Of a DNA stretch of 64,000 bases, positions 57,546 through 64,000 are shown in pieces (position 1 is the first letter of the stretch; every line of letters begins with the position of its first letter). The DNA is from Onthophagus taurus (Eukaryota; Arthropoda; Insecta; Coleoptera; Scarabaeidae). The stretch is taken from assembly GCF_036711975.1 (NCBI RefSeq), contig NC_091971.1, positions 18,979,501 through 19,043,500 on the forward strand. Direction: 5' to 3'. A program made the translations under genes and the position numbers. The notes under the pieces were generated by a model. The model did not search any database and had not been told where the DNA came from. It saw only the letters and a program-made list of their open reading frames with translations.

Positions 57546-59150
57546 CTAATTACATTCTAGCGCACAATAGCTTTTATTTCATATCACTTCCCTCAAACTA
57601 AAGCTAACTAATAATTTAAAATTTACTAATAATCAAGAAAATTTAATTTTTTCAAGTTACTACGAAAACCATACATTTTAGATATAGGGATATAATGATA
57701 AAGTTCCATTATTTTTCAGCATACAATATGCTGGTGAAGGAAAAAATTGGGGTTGCCATTTAAAAAAATGAAATTTTCGACTTTTCGAGATAGTGAAATT
57801 CGGCGTAAATTTCTGACCATCCTGTATAATTTTTTAAAAAACTTTTCAAGGGTTATGTAAGCTATGAATATTTGGAAGGACTCGAGTGTAATTTCGAAAA
57901 ATTTTTATTGCGAAGGGTTGCATCTACCAAAATTTTCGAAAAAACTGAAATAATTAAAAATTGGTGCACTCTAGACATATGATGGGGGGGATCTCGAAAA
58001 TTCAATAAAAATTGTTACATTCCATTTAAAATAACGAAATTGGGTCCATTTTCGGTATAACCGGAAGTTGGAGAAAATTTTAACTGAAACGAGCACCTCA
58101 GATAAACGCTATATGCAAATTTTCAGAAAAATAGTGCCAGTAGTTTGCCACATACATATAGCTCGTCGTGACAGACCCTGTATAAGCATGTTTATAGATG
58201 ATTTGTAGAGAATTAAATTCTCTCTTTAGTAGGATAAAAAAATATGGGGCGTTCCATTTAAAATTTTCGACTTTCTTGCAACGATATTAAATTGAAATTG
58301 TTTTGAAACGATAATTCAATTTTTGACCATCTTGTATAAGATACTCTGATACAACAAATGACAATCTATTTGATATCATCTGAAGAGTAATCGTGCCAAG
58401 TTAGAGCTTTCTTGAATGAATATTGACTGAGAAATGGGATTTTAAAGAGCATGGTGAAGTTTGCCAAAAAAAACTTAAAATCAAAATAACTCGAAAACCA
58501 TCTTGAAGATACTTTAGATCGAAAGATCGGTATGAACCTAAACTAAATTTCAGAAACGTAGATGCAATAGAACAAAAAAAACGGGCCTTGTTGACTTTTT
58601 GGAGGACACTGTATACGATTCAAACTTTGCGATTTTTATAAGCCTTAACTGAAAAGAGTGTCTCGTGATTTTTGCGGATTCCTTTAGGGGATGGGGAATA
58701 AAGCTGTGAAATAAAATTTCACCAGTTCGATGTTCGAAAGTTTTTTTTATGGATGGAATTTATGGGTAACTTCACATGGGTAAAAGCTAGCCCTGTTGTT
58801 TTATGCTTCGATATTATTTATGTTTATGTATAAATGAATAGGGTGTCGTCTAACCGATCGCCTGGCAGACATAAACACAATAGGTTTTATTTTTTTCTAA
58901 ATTTGATTGCTCAGCTGTTAATGCATTTCTGGTAAAACTAATTCATCACACATAACGTTAATTTCTCATTTGATACAGCACTATTTATGTTTTTTCATTA
59001 AGTACCATTTTCTTTCGCCTTCAATTGGTCTTGTTTTAGTGTTTTTGTATGTGTTACTAAGTTATAAGTTCTTTCTTTCGTTTGAGAAATAATAATTTTC
59101 TTTGACTAACTCATTTTTATTTGTCTTAAATATTTTCTAGGATTTAGGAG
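57546..59150. other. Noncoding region of transposon-end-like repeats
   Basis: Several stretches have the flavour of noncoding transposon DNA: CATTTAAAAAAATG-like boxes, TCCTGTATAA (57820, 58330) and one CGGTATAACCGGAAGTT (58053-58069) shared with the foldback arms in SCAP intron 4. No coding frame and no confirmed terminal repeats. Confidence 0.4.
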
Positions 59151-59154
59151 ATTC

Positions 59155-59270
59155 TCGAAACTATGAGCAGGAAGAGGGTGGCCGGGGCCGGGACGCTTGG
59201 AGACAAAACATTGAGGAGGCCAAGGCTCGATTTGACCTGTAGCACCATTGAAGAAGAATCATTAAGATAA
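59155..59270 (+). pseudogene. LINE extreme C-terminus scrap
   Basis: The plus-strand frame EEGGRGRDAWRQNIEEAKAR ends FDL and a stop, matching the usual last residues of RTE-like LINE proteins (DRDAWRxxVEEAKARFGL then stop). It is about 35 codons and GC-richer than its surroundings. Confidence 0.5.
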
Positions 59271-59470
59271 TATGAACAAAAAATCTACACTTGATTATTT
59301 AAAAAAAATTAAGGTTTTTCATTCCTATTAATCCCTAAAAAATACAAAAATTATTTCATTTATATTCAAAAATAAAAATGTACAATCTAGCGAGAAATTT
59401 CCAAAATTCTTTTGTCGCATTTATAAATTAAATGTCAAAAATTTTTGGGCTAAAATACCATATACATATA

Positions 59471-59811
59471 CCGGGTGCCCATTATGTATGGAATATAGTA
59501 TATATCTCGGTAAATGTTGGCTTTATAAAAAAATATTTTATACAAAAGTTGTTTAATATTTTATTTGCCATAATAAGACTGCATTCAATTGTTTTTAATT
59601 CAGAAAACAAATGAGTAACGAATAAAACTTAATGAGCCTAACAAAAGGGTACATTGCCATTCGTTGCTCATTTGTTTTCTGAAATAAAAACAATTGAATG
59701 CTGTCTTATTATGGCAAATAAAATATTAAACAACTTTTGTATAAAATGTTTTTTTATAAAGTTGAAACCTACCAAGATATATACGATATTTTGTACATAA
59801 TGGGCACCCTG
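59471..59811. mobile_element. 341-bp foldback MITE
   Basis: Left arm CCGGGTGCCCATTATGTA and right arm (reverse) CAGGGTGCCCATTATGTA are inverted for about 150 bases each, meeting around a short centre near 59635; both ends lie beside TA. The shared arm includes AACAACTTTTGTATAAAAT and GAATGC(T/A)GTCTTATTATGGC in opposite orientation. Short frames on both strands are by-products of the palindrome. Confidence 0.88.
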
Positions 59812-59813
59812 TA

Positions 59814-60897
59814 TAAATAAATACGTTTTAACAATTTCGAAATTAACTTATTTTTATGTAACGTTTCTTTCTTTTTATTTATATTGTCTGTACAAATTTG
59901 TTGACCTAAACACCTTTTGCGGTGGTAATATGATACGATAATTGGGAACTGTTTTCTTTGCGACGATGGCTGTTTGAAGAGAAGTAACGATAATGGACAG
60001 ACACACAAAGATGGTCATTATACGAGTTAAAAAGAAAACGATCAAAAATCGCTGAGTTGAAATGATATAAGTGGAGATTAGAATATTAAACAGAATAAAC
60101 TTTGATTAAATAATCAGTAATAAATAGGAATGGCTTTTTGTCAACACAAAATACTCCTATCAACACATTTATATATTTTACTGATTTTTGTATCAGCGTC
60201 AAATTAAATCCTTTTATGTACTTGATAAATGCAAGAAAGTATGAATTTGAAATTAACGTAGAATTTAATATTAATTAATTGGAGTGGCCTACATTCAACT
60301 TTCTTTCTTGCTCATCTATGATACTGATCATTTCTCAATTAGAAACCAATCCAGACAACTTTTTTATTTAATCATATTTTCAATAAAAATCTAATTGCAA
60401 TTGGCAAAAAGGTAATTATAACTATTTAACTAAAAACTTTTATTTACGATCCTATTTTAAAAGTCATGCAAAAACTTGGTGTACAATGACTTTTGAGACT
60501 GACTGTATATCTCAAAAATGAAAGATGATAGCTGGGAATGATATTAATAAGAATTATTGTGGAATTATTCATAATAAATCATCATAACATAATTCATAAA
60601 CAATTTCTCTCAAACTATTTCATATTTTTAGTTATAAATCACTAAATTCTTAAAAGCTCTAAATTGACGTTTTAACAGTTATTTATTGTGTAAGTGTTTT
60701 AGACAGCATTTTATTCACGCAAGAATGTTTAATTTTCTTAAGTGTATAAAATGCATCTAAAACACGCATGCAATACAACGTTTTAACCACAATCACACTC
60801 ATTTGGAATCAGAATCGCCAAAATTTCATCTGATGTCATCAAAAAATGATTTGACATTTCACTCTGACAGTGGCTGTCACATTAAAAATCATTGCAA
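59814..60897. other. AT-rich noncoding stretch, nothing recognised
   Basis: No gene, tandem repeat or paired terminal repeat seen between the MITE and the TTAA-flanked element. Confidence 0.55.
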
Positions 60898-60901
60898 TTA
60901 A

Positions 60902-62999
60902 CCCTTTGTGTCCCAAGAAGTCAAAAATTTTAAAACTTTGTGACAGAATTAAAACGCTATCAAAATATACTCAGTAAAGGCCTTTGGTATCAATTTTAGC
61001 ATAATATGCAATCCCCCCATTCCAGGGGGATAATGGTACTTGAGAGTACCATCAGGCATTAAAATATGGAAAAATATTGAGAGAAAAAAATTTTAAATAG
61101 AACTTACATTTTCGTATAACCTAAAAGTGTCAAAAAAGATGCTAATTTAAAAATTCCTGAAAGCCGTATTTATTGAAGTTAAGGAATGAAACTTATTTTA
61201 AATTAAAGCTGAATGCTTTCTTTTTAAAATGATGTATAATAATTGTTGGGTTGGATTGAAAAAATATTGAGAAAAAAAATGTTTAAACAAAACTTACGTT
61301 TTCGTATAACCTAAAAGTGTTAAAAAAATGCTAATTTAAAAATTCCTGAAAGCCGTATTTATTGAAATTAAGGAATGAAACTTATGTTAAATTAAAGCTC
61401 AATGCTTTCTCTTTAAAATGTTGTATAATAATTGTTGGGTTGGATTGAAAAAATATTGAGAAAAAAAATGTTTAAATAAAACTTATAATACATTTTCGTA
61501 TAACCTAAAAGTGTCAAAAAAGATACTAATTTAAAAATTCCTGAAAGCCGTATTTATTGAAATTAAGGAATGAAACTTATTTTAAATTAAAGCTCAATGC
61601 TTTCTCTTTAAAATGATGTATAATAATTGTCGGGTTGGATTGAAAAAATATTGAGAAAAAAAATGTTTAAACAAAACTTACGTTTTCGTATAACCTAAAA
61701 GTGTTAAAAAAATGCTAATTTAATAATTCCTGGAAGCCGTATTTATTGAAATTAAGGAATGAAACTTATGTTAAATTAAAGCTCAATGCTTTCTCTTTAA
61801 AATGTTGTATAATAATTGTTGGGTTGGATTGAAAAAATATTGAGAAAAAAAATGTTTAAACAAAACTTACATTTTCGTATAACCTAAAAGTGTCAAAAAA
61901 GATACTAATTTAAAAATTCCTGAAAGCCGTATTTATTGAAATTAAGGAATGAAACTTATTTTAAATTAAAGCTCAATGCTTTCTCTTTAAAATGATGTAT
62001 AATAATTGTTGGGTTGGATTGAAAAAATATTGAGAAAAAAAATGTTTAAACAAAACTTACGTTTTCGTATAACCTAAAAGTGTTAAAAAAATGCTAATTT
62101 AATAATTCCTGGAAGCCGTATTTATTGAAATTAAGGAATGAAACTTATGTTAAATTAAAGCTCAATGCTTTCTCTTTAAAATGTTGTATAATAATTGTTG
62201 GGTTGGATTGAAAAAATATTGAGAAAAAAAATGTTTAAACAAAACTTACATTTTCGTATAACCTAAAAGTGTCAAAAAAGATACTAATTTAAAAGTTCCT
62301 GAAAGCCGTATTTATTGAAATTAAGGAATGAAACTTATTTTAAATTAAAGCTCAATGCTTTCTCTTTAAAATGATGTATAATAATTGTTGGGTTGGATTG
62401 AAAAAATATTGAGAAAAAAAATGTTTAAACAAAACTTACATTTTCGTATAACCTAAAAGTGTCAAAAAAGATGCTTATTTAAAAATTCTTGAAAGCCGTA
62501 TTTATTGAAATTAAGGAATGAGACTTATTTTAAATTAAAGTTCAAAGCTTTCTCTTTAAAATGATGTATAATAATCGTTGGGTTAGATTGGAAAAATATT
62601 GAGAAAAAAAAATTTGAAATAAAACTTACATTTTCGTATAACCTAAAAGTGTCAAAAAAGATGCTTATTTAAAAATTCTTGAAAGCCGTATTTATTGAAA
62701 TTAAGGAATGAAACTTATTCTAAATTAAAGCTCAATGCTTTCTCTTTAAAATGATGTATAATAATGGTTGTGTTGGATCACAAAAATGTGGAGAAAAAAA
62801 ATGTTGAAATTAAACTTACATTTTCGTATAACCTAAAAATGTCAAAAAATTCTAATTTAAAAATTCCTGGAAGCCGTGTTTATTGAAATTAATGAATGAA
62901 ACTTATTTTAAATTAAAGCTCAATGCTTTCTTTTTAAAATGATTTAAAATGAGTGTTTAAAACCACAGGATCTTTAAAATACCGTCGGGGCCCAAAGGG
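60902..62999. mobile_element. 2.1-kb TTAA-flanked, piggyBac-like shell filled with satellite
   Basis: Left TTAA-CCCTTTGTGTCCC (60898 on) and right in reverse TTAA-CCCTTTGGGCCCC (63003 back) are short inverted termini with TTAA on both sides. A small hairpin GGTACT-TGAG-AGTACC lies near the left end (61033-61048). There is no open reading frame; the interior is a 190-bp satellite array. Confidence 0.7.
61070..62945 (+). repeat. 190-bp satellite array, about 10 units, dimeric higher-order pattern
   Basis: AGCCGTATTTATTGAAATTA recurs at spacings of 188-190 bases (195 once), from 61162 to 62872. In the first seven units two variants alternate: one with AAAATGATGTATAA and AGTGTCAAAAAAGAT, the other with AAAATGTTGTATAA and AGTGTTAAAAAAATG. 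The recent expansion unit is therefore a 379-bp dimer, while the last three units are more divergent singles. Confidence 0.95.
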
Positions 63000-63003
63000 T
63001 TAA

Positions 63004-64000
63004 CTAAAAAAACATTGGGAGGTGTTGAATTGTTGCTATTTATTTTCGATTGTTTATCGACTCCATTTGTAACATATTTGTAAAAGTGTGAAAGTTGTAA
63101 AGGTAAAGTTGGTGAAAAATGGAAGAAAGTCATATTAATACAAATGTTAATGTTAATATAAATAGTAAATAGGATGTGATTGATTTAAGATTGTATTTTT
63201 CATTATTCCACTAGTGGATAAAGTGGTACTTTATACGGTTCATAAGTGTGGATAAAACTTCAATTATAAGGTGATTGCGGATAAAATAATTTTTATTATA
63301 ACTCGGAAATTAAATTAATTGTGGCCAACACTCAACTTTCTCTCATTTTTACATGACACCAAGAGCACTTGTAAAATTTCCATCGATAGATAATGCAATA
63401 TTCAATTTAAAAATAACAACATTTTGGAAAATGCGGTTGATACTCAAGATATGATATATTAATTATTGCCATTAATTAATTGTATATCTTTATTTAGAAT
63501 GCAAGTTTATATGTTGAGGGATTTAGTCTAAAAGTTAACACATGCTGCATGATTTTAGTAACTTTCTCTTTATATGCTTAATATATGCGAAAAAGTAAAA
63601 AGGGGAAGTGTAGGTAAGTTTGTTGAATGTAATGAGACCCTTAGTTAAACCATTCGGGTGAATAATACGTTATCTGATGTATATGCTTTGTTTGAATTTG
63701 CCTAGGGAAAATAAATGATCCCTTTCACCCTCACCGGAAGAAAGAATTCAAAAAGAGTATTGACCGCGTTTGTTAAAATAAGACACTTCCGGGTCAATGT
63801 CTATTTATTTTTTATTAAATGGGAACCTTGATTTTTATATTTTTACATTTTTACAAAGAAAATTAAGAAACAAAATGTTTTATAATGTTAAAAATGCTTA
63901 GAAAAACATTTAAAAAGGTTAAAGTAAGTAGTTTCCGGTTGGATATACAAATTTATCAATTACGTATACAACGCGCCATCATCAAACTCATCAGGTATGA
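63004..64000. other. Right edge, AT-rich noncoding DNA
   Basis: No coding frame or repeat structure recognised up to the window end. Confidence 0.5.

Noticed and set aside
59432..59614. 60-codon open frame
   Set aside because: It overlaps the left arm of a palindromic MITE and has no recognisable protein.

Overview
The window is AT-rich eukaryotic DNA. It looks like an insect genome and most probably a beetle. The reasons are spliced animal genes with short consensus introns, heavy loads of Tc1/mariner, pogo/Tigger, piggyBac and hAT DNA transposons plus RTE- and CR1/Jockey-type LINEs, and several satellite arrays. The order (Coleoptera) is an inference; arthropod is much safer.

Five host genes can be supported. 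SCAP (8 coding exons, minus strand, 1384-11618) is the ER/Golgi escort and sensor for SREBP. PIGT (2 exons, plus, 13587-15356) is a subunit of the GPI transamidase. A GFOD-type oxidoreductase (single exon, plus, 21479-22642) and MRPS14 (2 exons, plus, 23121-23570) follow. A two-exon leucine-rich-repeat type I membrane protein lies on the minus strand (31148-37601). SCAP and PIGT are divergently transcribed about 2 kb apart. The genes are not functionally an operon; they are ordinary neighbours separated by repeats.

Layout. 1-1383: hAT fragment, a dispersed repeat and a candidate orphan exon. 1384-11700: SCAP, whose 6.1-kb intron 4 holds nested inverted-repeat elements and an RTE LINE relic. 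12697-13594: a duplicated PIGT 5' end with a short satellite array between the copies. 15422-21360: a 5.9-kb TTAA-flanked element containing a 164-bp satellite and a broken hAT-type gene. 22797-23230: duplicated promoter and first exon of MRPS14. 23700-26190: three LINE fragments. 27240-30938: a Tigger element with a piggyBac relic inside. 32355-36931: a TA-flanked pogo-like element filled with a 365-bp satellite, sitting in the LRR intron. 38623-41878: a second array of the same satellite, bracketed by a duplicated flank. 44330-45840: Tigger relic and a MITE. 47500-51320: a LINE split by a nearly intact mariner-like element, then a piggyBac scrap. 51766-57545: mariner, Tigger (338-bp triplication) and LINE copies. 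59471-59811: foldback MITE. 60898-63003: a second TTAA-flanked element full of a 190-bp satellite.

The most interesting pattern is that three unrelated DNA-transposon shells each enclose a tandem array. For two of these satellites a second, shell-less array lies about 2 kb away on the other side of a host gene or exon, bracketed by a duplicated stretch of about 170-230 bp of flanking sequence. Smaller internal duplications in two Tigger elements and in the MRPS14 promoter suggest tandem amplification is frequent here.
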